Positions 55,034-63,100 of a stretch of 64,000 bases of DNA are shown piece by piece (the stretch's first letter is position 1; every line of letters starts with the position of its first letter). The stretch is from Fulvivirga imtechensis AK7 (GTDB taxonomy: Bacteria > Bacteroidota > Bacteroidia > Cytophagales > Cyclobacteriaceae), in assembly GCF_000331535.1 (NCBI RefSeq), contig NZ_AMZN01000028.1, positions 35,453 to 99,452 of the forward strand, given 5' to 3'. The notes under the pieces are model-generated. The model saw only the letters and a list, made by a program, of their open reading frames with translations. It did no database searches and was not told the DNA's origin. Position numbers and translations under genes: made by a program.

Positions 55034-57640
55034 ATGAAGAAATTATCTGATGTATTGTCGAGGTATTTTGCCTCGGTTCCGGATTTTGTCCGGGAACGAA
55101 GAGTAATGGTCTGGCTGCTTTTAGTTGGGATTACAGTATTTGCCATTCTGGGGTTTCCCCGGGTCAAATTTGACTTGTCAACTGACGGATGGTTTAAAGA
55201 TGACGATCCGGTGAAAGTAGCGCTGGACGACTTCAAAGCTGAATTTGGAAGCGATGATGGGATCTATATCGTTTATAAACCCAAAGATGGCAACTTATTT
55301 TCCCCCCAATCTTTGGAAGCAGTAAAAAGCCTTTGCGATGACATTATCAGCGCCAGGGCGGAGATAAAAGAAGAAGAAAAATCCCCGCTGGGCCATGTTG
55401 TAAGGGTTACCTCCCTGGCAACTGCAAATTTTTTGGAAGCAAAAGATGATTTGCTCATATCCAGGTCGCTGGTAGGGGCCAGCGTGCCAACGTCTCAGGA
55501 AGAGCTGGATGCGATGAGAAAAACCGCTCAAGCTCAGAAAAAGTTTGAGTTAGCCTACTACTCAAAGGATATGGCTTACGGTGGGATCCTGATCCAGACC
55601 GATTTTGGAGCTATTCCCGAAGATTTTGAAGAGCCTGGTGATGATGATTCAGAGCCTGCAGACGATGTATTGGTGATGAATGAAATGACTATGGAGACAG
55701 ATATGGACGCTACTGGTGAGAAGGTCCGCTTCAAACCTACCGAAACGCAGGACTATCATGCACTGATGACAGAAATCAATACTTACCTGAACAATCCTAA
55801 GTATGCCGATCACCTGGAGTTTCATCCGGTTGGCAATGCTGTTCAGTCTATATATGACGGAGAGATCATGGCTCAATTGGGCTTGCTGTACCTGAGTATG
55901 GTGGCTATTATGATAGTACTTCTATGGATTATCTTCCGGTCACTTTCCGGGGTAGTATGGCCTGTAGTGGTCATTATTATAGCTACTATCTGGATTATGG
56001 GTTTCACCGGATGGCTTGGTGTTACCACCTCTTTTTATGTAATGCTGACTGTGATGATGCTGCTGGCAATGGGTATGGCTGATACGATCCACGTTATGTC
56101 AGAGTACATGTATTACCGCAACCAAAATGAAGATCATCGTACTGCGCTTCGCAATACATACCGAAAAGTGGCTTTTGCCTGTCTTTTAACGACATTTACA
56201 ACAATGATTGGCTTTCTGGCTTTGTCAGTTTCCCCAATCGTTCACATCAAAGTATTCGGGTTTATGACTGCGGCAGGGGTTTTCCTGGAGCTGTTATTTA
56301 CCGTCTACATATTACCACTGATGCTGGATATATGGTCGCCTGTTAAAAAGAAAAAAGCATCGGGAGCGAAAGCCTCATTTATACCCAATTTTTCCAATTT
56401 CTTACAGAATCGATTAGACGGCATTATTCCAATTGTTGAAAGACGGCCGATGACCATTACAGGTATTTTTATTGTGATTCTGGCGCTTTGCTTTATTGGT
56501 GCATCCAAAGTTAAAGTGTCATTTGATATGATGGAGAATTACGATAAGGAATCCGTCCTGAGGCACTCTTACGAGCATGTAGATAAACACATGATGGGTA
56601 CCCAAAACATGGAGATCTTCCTTGACCTTGGTGAGGAATATGCCTTTCAGGACCCATTTGTGCTTACAACAATTGACAAGCTGCAGGACCTGATCGAAAG
56701 GAAATACAGCAACTACACCCTCCGGACAGAATCGCTGGCTGATGTTGTTAAAGATGCCAACCAGAAGCTAAATGAAAGCAGAGAGGAGATGTATGTGATT
56801 CCTGAAAGCCAGTCGGTAGTATCTCAAACCCTTTTTATGTTCAACAACGCCAATCCCAGTGACAGAAGAAAGCTGGTATCTGACAATTATAGTAAGTCGC
56901 ATATCACTGTAAACCTGCGCAACACCGATGCTGCTTCTTATCAGGGTATGTTCGACCTGATGCAAAGGGATATTGATGAGATGGTGGCCGGCCTTAAAGA
57001 AAAATACCCGGATACAAAAGTTACACTCACCGGTACCCTGGCTATGATGATGAAGGCCAGTGTTTATATTTCCGAATCCACGGGAGGCAGTCTGGCATTT
57101 GCTATTGTTGCAATAACGATCACTTTATTGATAGTTTTCGGATCTTTCAAGGCCGGTGCGATCGCTATTATTCCTAACCTGATACCCTCCATATTGACAT
57201 ATAGCCTGTTAGGGTGGCTTGGCATACCATTGGATATGAACACCCTGCTTATAGGCCCGATCATCATTGGGGTGGCTGTAGATGATACCATTCATTTTAT
57301 CACCCACTACAGAAGCGAGGTTGTCATTGATGGAAATGTAAAAAGAGCATTGAAAGCTGCTGTCAGTGAGGCGGGACAGGCCGTTACGTTCACAACCCTC
57401 GTTTTAGGCATTGGCTTTGGCATTTTATCCCTTGCTACCGGTCCTATATCAAATGCCGGAAAACTGGGGGCGCTGGCAATATTTACAGGCTTACTGTGCG
57501 ATCTGTTTTTACTGCCTGCCATGATCCTGCTTTTCAAACCAACATTCCAAAGCAAGGAGGTAGTGCAAACCGAAGATATTCTAAATGAAAATATGTTAAA
57601 CGAAAACCTATTATTAAAGGAAGAGGAGGTAGTAAAATGA
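55034..57640 (+). CDS. RND/MMPL-type inner-membrane transporter
   Basis: The 868-residue protein shows the duplicated RND layout: a first membrane helix (about 25-45), a large periplasmic loop (about 47-275), a cluster of helices with GMADTIHVMSEYMYY (about 350), then helix seven (about 475-494), a second large loop and a second helix cluster with GVAVDDTIHFITHYRSE (about 745). The Asp residues in these two segments match the proton-relay positions of MMPL/hopanoid-type RND proteins. It overlaps the next gene by 4 bp (ATGA) and forms a trio with a LolA-like periplasmic protein and an outer-membrane barrel. That arrangement suggests movement of a lipid or hydrophobic product across the envelope. 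Export of the polyketide is plausible but inferred. Confidence 0.88.
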   Translation: MKKLSDVLSRYFASVPDFVRERRVMVWLLLVGITVFAILGFPRVKFDLSTDGWFKDDDPVKVALDDFKAEFGSDDGIYIVYKPKDGNLFSPQSLEAVKSLCDDIISARAEIKEEEKSPLGHVVRVTSLATANFLEAKDDLLISRSLVGASVPTSQEELDAMRKTAQAQKKFELAYYSKDMAYGGILIQTDFGAIPEDFEEPGDDDSEPADDVLVMNEMTMETDMDATGEKVRFKPTETQDYHALMTEINTYLNNPKYADHLEFHPVGNAVQSIYDGEIMAQLGLLYLSMVAIMIVLLWIIFRSLSGVVWPVVVIIIATIWIMGFTGWLGVTTSFYVMLTVMMLLAMGMADTIHVMSEYMYYRNQNEDHRTALRNTYRKVAFACLLTTFTTMIGFLALSVSPIVHIKVFGFMTAAGVFLELLFTVYILPLMLDIWSPVKKKKASGAKASFIPNFSNFLQNRLDGIIPIVERRPMTITGIFIVILALCFIGASKVKVSFDMMENYDKESVLRHSYEHVDKHMMGTQNMEIFLDLGEEYAFQDPFVLTTIDKLQDLIERKYSNYTLRTESLADVVKDANQKLNESREEMYVIPESQSVVSQTLFMFNNANPSDRRKLVSDNYSKSHITVNLRNTDAASYQGMFDLMQRDIDEMVAGLKEKYPDTKVTLTGTLAMMMKASVYISESTGGSLAFAIVAITITLLIVFGSFKAGAIAIIPNLIPSILTYSLLGWLGIPLDMNTLLIGPIIIGVAVDDTIHFITHYRSEVVIDGNVKRALKAAVSEAGQAVTFTTLVLGIGFGILSLATGPISNAGKLGALAIFTGLLCDLFLLPAMILLFKPTFQSKEVVQTEDILNENMLNENLLLKEEEVVK

Positions 57641-58521
57641 AAACCAAACCAACTATAACGATCCTTGGCTTAATCGTGTTTCTGGCAGCGTCATTCAACC
57701 TGTCAGCCCAGTCAGCAAGAGACATTATGATCAAGTATGATAAAGTGTCAAAGGAGGCGTCATTCTCATTATTTCAGCAGACCAAGCTGATGACATGCAA
57801 ATACACTATTCAGCAAGGAAAAATGCGTGCCGCTGAAAAGCCGAGAGTAAGTGTACTTGAAATGGTGTCGGAAGATGATGGCGTTGATAACAAGGATTCC
57901 CGATCTGTATCCATGGTTATCGAGCCAGCGAGAGACAAAGGGATCAGCATGCTTACCTATACCTATGCCGCCCCTGAAAAAGATGATGATAACTGGGTAT
58001 ACCTGCCGGCACTGGGCAAGGTGAAACGCCTGGTATCCAGTAGCGAGGGTAGCGATGAGAGCGCCAGCTTTTTTGGTTCGGAATTTTCTGTTGAGGATAT
58101 GACATCGCGAAAGATTGATGACTATACTTACAAACTTGTGGAGCAGGCAGACTATGCCAACCGTCCGGTTTGGGTGCTGGAGTTGCTACCCACACCGGAA
58201 AGAGCGAAAAAGTCAATGTACGGTAAGGCTGTGCTCTGGATAGATAAGGAAAGGTTTATCATCTTACGGCAAGACCTGTATGATAGAAATGGGTTGCTTT
58301 TTAAGCGGCTGACAGCAAGCAACATCGAGCAGATAGACAAAGTATGGGTTGCCAGAAAAGCTGAGATGAACAACCTCCTGACCCGCAGGGTAACCATTAT
58401 GGAGCTCATATCGATAGCCTACAACATAGAGGTGCCTGAAGGCTTCTTAACCCAAAGAACGTTAACTGATTTTGCGTACAGGGAAAAGATCCTGGGGCAA
58501 CTTCGTTCTAATTTGCAGTAA
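57637..58521 (+). CDS. LolA-fold outer-membrane lipoprotein-sorting-like protein
   Basis: The 294-residue protein has an N-terminal signal peptide (about 1-25, ITILGLIVFLAASFNLSAQ). The mature part matches the outer-membrane lipoprotein-sorting family (LolA/LolB-like half-barrel): KVSKEASFSLFQQTKLMT, DDNWVYLPALGKVKRLVSS, a FFGSEFSVEDM block, KSMYGKAVLWIDKERFIILRQDLYD and VTIMELISIAYNIEVPEGFL. Proteins of this type are often encoded with MMPL-type RND transporters and are thought to carry lipids or hydrophobic cargo in the periplasm. The ATGA overlap with the transporter gene supports a joint role. Confidence 0.85.
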   Translation: MKTKPTITILGLIVFLAASFNLSAQSARDIMIKYDKVSKEASFSLFQQTKLMTCKYTIQQGKMRAAEKPRVSVLEMVSEDDGVDNKDSRSVSMVIEPARDKGISMLTYTYAAPEKDDDNWVYLPALGKVKRLVSSSEGSDESASFFGSEFSVEDMTSRKIDDYTYKLVEQADYANRPVWVLELLPTPERAKKSMYGKAVLWIDKERFIILRQDLYDRNGLLFKRLTASNIEQIDKVWVARKAEMNNLLTRRVTIMELISIAYNIEVPEGFLTQRTLTDFAYREKILGQLRSNLQ

Positions 58522-58623
58522 ATCAGGTTCAATTGTTCTGAGGATGAGCATAAACCTGGTTTTCAAAATCGACTGCTTACCGGTTTTGACCTACCAACCA
58601 AACCAACTAAAGTTTACAACAAC

Positions 58624-60108
58624 GTGGATAGAAAGGACAAGGTGAAAGTACGATGCTTATTATGGCATCGCTGCTATAGTTATATTGGCATATTAAGCGG
58701 GTTTCTTTTTATGAGCATTTCGGGCGGCTTTGGTCAGGCTCCTAATGAAGGCGACAGTTTGAGTATTGACACCACATTCTTTGAAATGGATACGGCAGAT
58801 ACACCATCTTTTGAATCGATTGATTTGAGTTTCGATGAGATGGGAGAGGGATTCGATATGCCTTCCGGGGGAGTAGTGTACGGACAGAAAGCCAGTACTT
58901 CTTTTTGGGATTCATATATAGCTGATCCTATGAGATTGGAGGTTAAGTATGAAATTGCTTATAAGGTGGCGAAGCCGGATAGAATAATGAACAACAGAAC
59001 TTCATTTCGTGTAGAGTATTCCAAATTTCTTTTTAACAAAGTTACGTTGCAGGTAGATGCCAGGGTATTTGCCTTTTTGAAGAATGATCATCGAACCCGA
59101 AATACAACGGTATGGCTCAATGACTCTCCCAGCGAAGCTGAAATATCATTTGCAGGAAGGGCAAGAGACGCTTACCTGCAAACGAGTTTTAATAAAACCA
59201 GTATCAAAGTGGGATATCAGACGCTGTCCTGGGGGGAGTCGGAGTTTGCCACAGTTACAGATGAAATAAGTCCGTTGGATTACAGGGAACCCCTTACTTT
59301 GAACATTGACGAGCTGAGACTTTGTCAGTTCATGTTTACTGTTGACCAGTATTCATCATTTGGCAAGTGGAGCACCTTTTTTACACCGGATCCAAGATTC
59401 AACCAGCACCCGAAAAAAGGAACGGGATATTATTATGCCCCTTTTGGAGAGGGTATAAACTATCACATAGAAGGTAGTGACAGAAATTTATTTGAATACG
59501 GGGTAAGGTGGAAAAAGACTTTTGGAAAAAGCGACATTGGTGTGATGGCGGCCAGGTTAGTCAATAATGAATACACCATGCGAATGGATACTGTGGAGAC
59601 TATTACACAAAGAGCACTGCCATATTTCGTGTCAGGAATTACCTTCAACCGTGCGATAAATAATTTCCTGATCAAGGGAGAAGTTGCGATAAAATCTCCA
59701 AAGGCCTATAATAATGCATCTTTTCAAGTTGTGAAGAAGAATGCACTGGATGCGTCACTTGGAGTTGATTATTCGCTGACCAATACCTTCAAGTTAAGCA
59801 TGGAAGCAGTAAACTATCATGTTATTGATTGGGATGAAGATATCTTGGGAGTGCCGGAAAATAATTATATGTTGCTGTTTGTAATGGGTAAGCAGTTAAT
59901 GAAAAATGATCTATCCATTAGCTGGGTAACAATGTACAATGGACCTTATACAAGTTTTTTTAACCTGCTGACAACTTCCTACAATCTGAATGACCAGGCC
60001 ACCGTATATTTTGATGTGCTGGTACCTATTAGTGATGAAGTTAAAAGCGGTTTTTATCGTTATCGTGACCAAAAGCAGGTAGGTCTGAGGTTTCAGTACC
60101 AGTTTTGA
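58624..60108 (+). CDS. Predicted outer-membrane beta-barrel protein (DUF1302-like)
   Basis: The 494-residue protein starts at GTG and has a signal peptide with hydrophobic core YIGILSGFLFMSISGGFGQA. The body is rich in alternating amphipathic strands (TSFRVEYSKFLFNKVTLQVDARVF, TSIKVGYQTLSWGESEFATVTDEISPLDYREPL) and ends in aromatic VGLRFQYQF, the usual C-terminal signature of outer-membrane barrels. The GYQTLSWGES...ISPLDYRE stretch resembles DUF1302 proteins, which co-occur with MMPL transporters and LolA-like proteins. It probably forms the outer-membrane part of the same export or lipid-transfer system. The family assignment is less certain than the barrel prediction. Confidence 0.7.
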   Translation: MDRKDKVKVRCLLWHRCYSYIGILSGFLFMSISGGFGQAPNEGDSLSIDTTFFEMDTADTPSFESIDLSFDEMGEGFDMPSGGVVYGQKASTSFWDSYIADPMRLEVKYEIAYKVAKPDRIMNNRTSFRVEYSKFLFNKVTLQVDARVFAFLKNDHRTRNTTVWLNDSPSEAEISFAGRARDAYLQTSFNKTSIKVGYQTLSWGESEFATVTDEISPLDYREPLTLNIDELRLCQFMFTVDQYSSFGKWSTFFTPDPRFNQHPKKGTGYYYAPFGEGINYHIEGSDRNLFEYGVRWKKTFGKSDIGVMAARLVNNEYTMRMDTVETITQRALPYFVSGITFNRAINNFLIKGEVAIKSPKAYNNASFQVVKKNALDASLGVDYSLTNTFKLSMEAVNYHVIDWDEDILGVPENNYMLLFVMGKQLMKNDLSISWVTMYNGPYTSFFNLLTTSYNLNDQATVYFDVLVPISDEVKSGFYRYRDQKQVGLRFQYQF

Positions 60109-60129
60109 TCCTGCTTGAAACCGAGAATG

Positions 60130-60181
60130 GTCGTGAGTATTGCTCTCAGTACTCATATCTCAATACTCAATACTCAATACT
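60130..60181. repeat. Intergenic inverted repeat with CAATACT triplication
   Basis: After the stop of the barrel gene, GTCGTGAGTA (60130) is followed by TGAGTATTG (60134-60142) and its exact complement CAATACTCA (60161-60169). The 7-mer CAATACT is repeated three times from 60161 to 60181, just before the start of the first AT gene at 60189. The 16-mer at 60151-60166 is identical to the one at 703-718. Confidence 0.5.
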
Positions 60182-60188
60182 AACATAC

Positions 60189-61151
60189 ATGAAGAAACAG
60201 GTCATATTTATGTTTTCAGGTCAGGGTTCTCAGTACTATCAGATGGGAAAAGAACTCTATGAAGGTCATGCGCAATTCAGGTACTGGATGGATCATTGCA
60301 ATGAAATGGTCTCTCCAATGATCCAAGCCTCCCTTCTTGATATTCTCTACAAGGGAAAGGGTAAAAGTGAACCGTTTGATAATATTCTTTACACCAACCC
60401 TGCCTTGCTGAGTATTGAATATAGCCTGAGCAAGGTACTGAATGAAGTAGGTATCCAGCCGGATTTGTTGATGGGGTACAGTCTTGGAGAAATAGTAGCT
60501 TCAGTGGTTGGAGGCTCCATATCGTTAGAAGATGGGCTTCAATTGGTAGTTGATATTGCCCGCCTTGCTGAAGATGGTACACCACCGGCCAGTATGCTGG
60601 CCATTATGGCATCAAAGACGATCATGACCGAATTTTCAGAGCTATTTCACAACTGCTGGCTCGCAGGAGCAAACTTTCCGGCGCATTTTGTTGTCAGTGG
60701 TCCGCCAAATGCCATACAACATCTTCAGCAAGGTTTGAATAAAGAAAATATTACGTCCCAAATATTACCCGTTAGGCATGGGTTTCACACAGCATTAATA
60801 GATCCGATTGAGGAAATGTGCAAGCAAAAAGTCAGGAAAATTAACCCGTCAACCTCCGAAATACCCATCATATCTTCTTTGGGGGCCGGGGTAATAGATG
60901 AATTAAATGCTGATTATTTATGGAACGCAATCAGAAATCCGGTCAATTTTGAACATACCATTGAAGGATTACTGCAAACGGGTGACTACATTTTTATAGA
61001 TGTAGGGCCGAGCGGAACACTGGCCACATTTGTCAAGTATATCCTCTCTTCAGATTCCGGTTCCATTTCATTTCCGGTGCTAAGTCCATTTGGAAGAGAT
61101 TTGACTGCTATTGAAAGATTGAAAGACAGCTTATTTAGCAATGCCTGTTGA
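60189..61151 (+). CDS. Trans-acting acyltransferase-fold protein AT1, possible acyl hydrolase
   Basis: The frame is open from 60105, but MKKQVIFMFSGQGSQYY at 60189 is the natural family N-terminus, giving 320 residues. It has the AT-fold GQGSQ, the nucleophile motif GYSLGE (Ser near residue 99) and a VRHGFHT block near the catalytic His. The Arg that binds the malonyl carboxylate in malonyl transferases (the R of LVKKRGELM in AT2) is not conserved: the same segment reads LVVDIARLAED. That loss suggests it does not load malonyl units and may be an acyl hydrolase (PedC-type, clearing stalled acyl groups). Trans-AT clusters often encode one loader and one such hydrolase. It precedes AT2 by 59 bp. 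Confidence 0.8.
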   Translation: MKKQVIFMFSGQGSQYYQMGKELYEGHAQFRYWMDHCNEMVSPMIQASLLDILYKGKGKSEPFDNILYTNPALLSIEYSLSKVLNEVGIQPDLLMGYSLGEIVASVVGGSISLEDGLQLVVDIARLAEDGTPPASMLAIMASKTIMTEFSELFHNCWLAGANFPAHFVVSGPPNAIQHLQQGLNKENITSQILPVRHGFHTALIDPIEEMCKQKVRKINPSTSEIPIISSLGAGVIDELNADYLWNAIRNPVNFEHTIEGLLQTGDYIFIDVGPSGTLATFVKYILSSDSGSISFPVLSPFGRDLTAIERLKDSLFSNAC

Positions 61152-61210
61152 AGTAACAGCTTTTTAAAATATTTAAGACTACAGAAGATTAGAATAAAAA
61201 TTTAGGAAAA

Positions 61211-62392
61211 ATGAAAAAAACATACCTGTTTCCAGGGCAAGGCTCCCAAAGAAAAGGAATGGGAGGGGACCTTTTTGATGAATTTCAGGAGCTTACCAAA
61301 AAGGCCGATAAGATACTCGGGTATTCCATAAAGGAGCTTTGTTTAAGTGATCCTGACAAGAAGCTGAATCAAACGCAATACACGCAACCGGCCTTGTATG
61401 TAGTGAATGCGCTATCGTATCAGAAAAAGATCAAAGACGGAGAAAAACAGCCTGATTTTTTAGCAGGCCATAGCTTAGGGGAGTATAATGCTTTACAGGC
61501 GGCAGGAGTTTTTAGTTTTGAAAACGGACTAAAGCTGGTAAAAAAGCGTGGGGAGCTTATGAGTCAGGCCAAGAACGGAGGCATGGCTGCTATTTTAAAT
61601 TCTTCGGAAGACCAGGTTCATGAAATATTAAAAGAAGCAAAACTGACTTCAATTGATATCGCAAACCTCAACGCCCCCTCTCAGATTGTAATCTCCGGTT
61701 TAAAAGAAGATATTAACAAAGCCCAATCACACTTTGAAAAGGCGAACACCATGTTTGTTCCCTTAAATACAAGCGGAGCTTTTCACTCGCGCTATATAAA
61801 AGAAGCTGCCACCGAATTTGGTAAGCTGGTGAAGAAGACAAAATTCTCCAAACCAAAAATAGAAGTAATAGCTAACGTAACCGGCAAACCCTACGAATTT
61901 AAACATGTATCTAAAAACCTGACCGACCAACTATCCAGTAGCGTAAGATGGTCTGAAAGTATTATGTATCTGTTGGACCAGGGCGAGATGGAATTTGAAG
62001 AACTAGGCGTGGGTGACGTGCTGACCAAATTAACCGGATATATAAAAAGAGGCGACAAGCGTGATGCGAAGCCTGCCGGTGAACAATCTAAGGTGAAAAA
62101 TAGTACCAACGGTAAAAAAGGTACCGAAGCATCAACGGGAGACTCAAATACACCAGATGAAAAGGACGAACAAACAGCAGCGAAAGTAAAGCAAAAGCCA
62201 GAGCCCGGTGTACTTGTTGAACAATGGAACGAAATCTACCCCGTGGGTACGAAAGTAACCTCCGGCTTTTATGATGAGGAATTGAAAACCAGGACCGAGG
62301 CCATGGTATTGTTCGGGCACCGGGCAGCAGTTTATATGGAGGGATATAATGGGTATTTCGATTTGACAGAATTGAAGCCAGTTCAAGATTAA
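61211..62392 (+). CDS. Trans-acting malonyl acyltransferase AT2 with C-terminal extension
   Basis: The 393-residue protein has the full malonyl-transferase set: PGQGSQ near the start, nucleophile in GHSLGE (Ser near 88), LVKKRGELM with the malonate-binding Arg, and GAFHSRY with the catalytic His. It is the likely enzyme that supplies malonyl units to every AT-less module of PKS-A to PKS-D. After the AT core (about 1-280) comes a charged low-complexity linker (about 284-335) and a 55-residue C-terminal domain (about 337-390; LVEQWNEIYPVGTKVTSGFYDEEL, then MVLFGHRAAVYMEGYNGYFDL). That domain looks like a small beta-barrel (SH3-like) and is not part of standard trans-ATs. Confidence 0.92.
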   Translation: MKKTYLFPGQGSQRKGMGGDLFDEFQELTKKADKILGYSIKELCLSDPDKKLNQTQYTQPALYVVNALSYQKKIKDGEKQPDFLAGHSLGEYNALQAAGVFSFENGLKLVKKRGELMSQAKNGGMAAILNSSEDQVHEILKEAKLTSIDIANLNAPSQIVISGLKEDINKAQSHFEKANTMFVPLNTSGAFHSRYIKEAATEFGKLVKKTKFSKPKIEVIANVTGKPYEFKHVSKNLTDQLSSSVRWSESIMYLLDQGEMEFEELGVGDVLTKLTGYIKRGDKRDAKPAGEQSKVKNSTNGKKGTEASTGDSNTPDEKDEQTAAKVKQKPEPGVLVEQWNEIYPVGTKVTSGFYDEELKTRTEAMVLFGHRAAVYMEGYNGYFDLTELKPVQD

Positions 62393-62499
62393 AAACGGTT
62401 AAAAACAGGCCTTCATCCCTGAAGAGAGGAAGGATCTTCCTAAGTTGAATACCCTTGAACATAGTAAGATTCTTCATTCAGAATACCTTAAAAAGAATT

Positions 62500-62521
62500 T
62501 TTTATCTATGAGCAGATAAAA
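62500..62521. other. Perfect 8-bp stem-loop between AT2 and the tRNA array
   Basis: TTTTATCT (62500-62507) and AGATAAAA (62514-62521) form an uninterrupted 8-bp stem with a 6-base loop. A second small hairpin, CTTCA-TCCC-TGAAG, lies about 90 bp earlier. The AT-rich stem lacks the GC-rich base and U-run of a strong terminator. It could end transcription of the AT2 operon weakly or mark the tRNA leader. Confidence 0.35.
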
Positions 62522-62550
62522 CCTAAATATTTATAGCCATAAAAACCTAT

Positions 62551-62624
62551 GGCGCTGTACCCAAGTGGCTTAAGGGGAGGGCCTGCAAAGCCTTCATTCG
62601 GTGGTTCGAATCCATCCAGCGCCT
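62551..62624 (+). tRNA. tRNA-Cys (GCA), copy 1
   Basis: This is a 74-nt cloverleaf. The acceptor stem is GGCGCTG/CAGCGCC with discriminator T, as expected for Cys. The anticodon arm is AGGGC-CTGCAAA-GCCTT (anticodon GCA) and the T arm is GGTGG-TTCGAAT-CCATC. CCA is not encoded. This is type A of two alternating variants; it differs from copy 3 by one base in the variable loop. Confidence 0.93.
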
Positions 62625-62696
62625 CTAAAACATTCTGAAAATAGCCATGATCCATGAGCCGGTAAAACTTAAAGATCAATGGCTATGAAAACCTAT

Positions 62697-62770
62697 GGCG
62701 CTGTACCCAAGTGGCTTAAGGGGAAGGTCTGCAAAACCTTTATTCGGTGGTTCGAATCCACTCAGCGCCT
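62697..62770 (+). tRNA. tRNA-Cys (GCA), copy 2
   Basis: It has the same fold and anticodon as copy 1, but the anticodon stem reads AAGGT/ACCTT and the T-stem ends CCACT (type B). It is identical to copy 4. It lies exactly 146 bp after copy 1. Confidence 0.93.
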
Positions 62771-62842
62771 CTAAAACATTCTGAAAATAGCCATGATCCA
62801 TGAGCCGGTAAAGCTTAAAGATCAATAGCCATAAAAACCTAT

Positions 62843-62916
62843 GGCGCTGTACCCAAGTGGCTTAAGGGGAGGGCCTGCAAAGCCTTTATTCGGTGGTTCG
62901 AATCCATCCAGCGCCT
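62843..62916 (+). tRNA. tRNA-Cys (GCA), copy 3
   Basis: Type A again: anticodon stem AGGGC/GCCTT and T-stem ending CCATC. It differs from copy 1 only by T for C after the anticodon stem. It lies 146 bp after copy 2. Confidence 0.93.
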
Positions 62917-62988
62917 CTAAAACATTCTGAAAATAGCCATGATCCATGAGCCGGTAAAACTTAAAGATCAATAGCTATGAAAACCTAT

Positions 62989-63062
62989 GGCGCTGTACCC
63001 AAGTGGCTTAAGGGGAAGGTCTGCAAAACCTTTATTCGGTGGTTCGAATCCACTCAGCGCCT
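62989..63062 (+). tRNA. tRNA-Cys (GCA), copy 4
   Basis: Type B, identical in sequence to copy 2, 146 bp after copy 3. It ends 38 bp before the metallo-beta-lactamase gene. Confidence 0.93.
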
Positions 63063-63100
63063 CTAAAACACACAGTTAAACAACATAATCTATATGTCAA

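Larger units (their letters stand above)
62551..63062. repeat. 146-bp tandem repeat carrying four tRNA-Cys genes (A-B-A-B)
   Basis: The four tRNAs start at exact 146-bp intervals and are joined by 72-bp spacers that differ at only a few bases (for example CAATGGCTATG, CAATAGCCATA and CAATAGCTATG before each gene). The alternation of tRNA variants shows that a two-gene unit of 292 bp was duplicated. The remainder of the 62393-63100 gene-free stretch is a 158-bp leader with the stem-loop described above and a 38-bp tail with nothing recognisable. Confidence 0.9.

Noticed and set aside
60105..60188. Upstream extension of AT1 from the TTG at 60105
   Set aside because: The extra 28 residues are encoded by the repeat-rich intergenic element and do not resemble AT N-termini; the ATG at 60189 fits the family.
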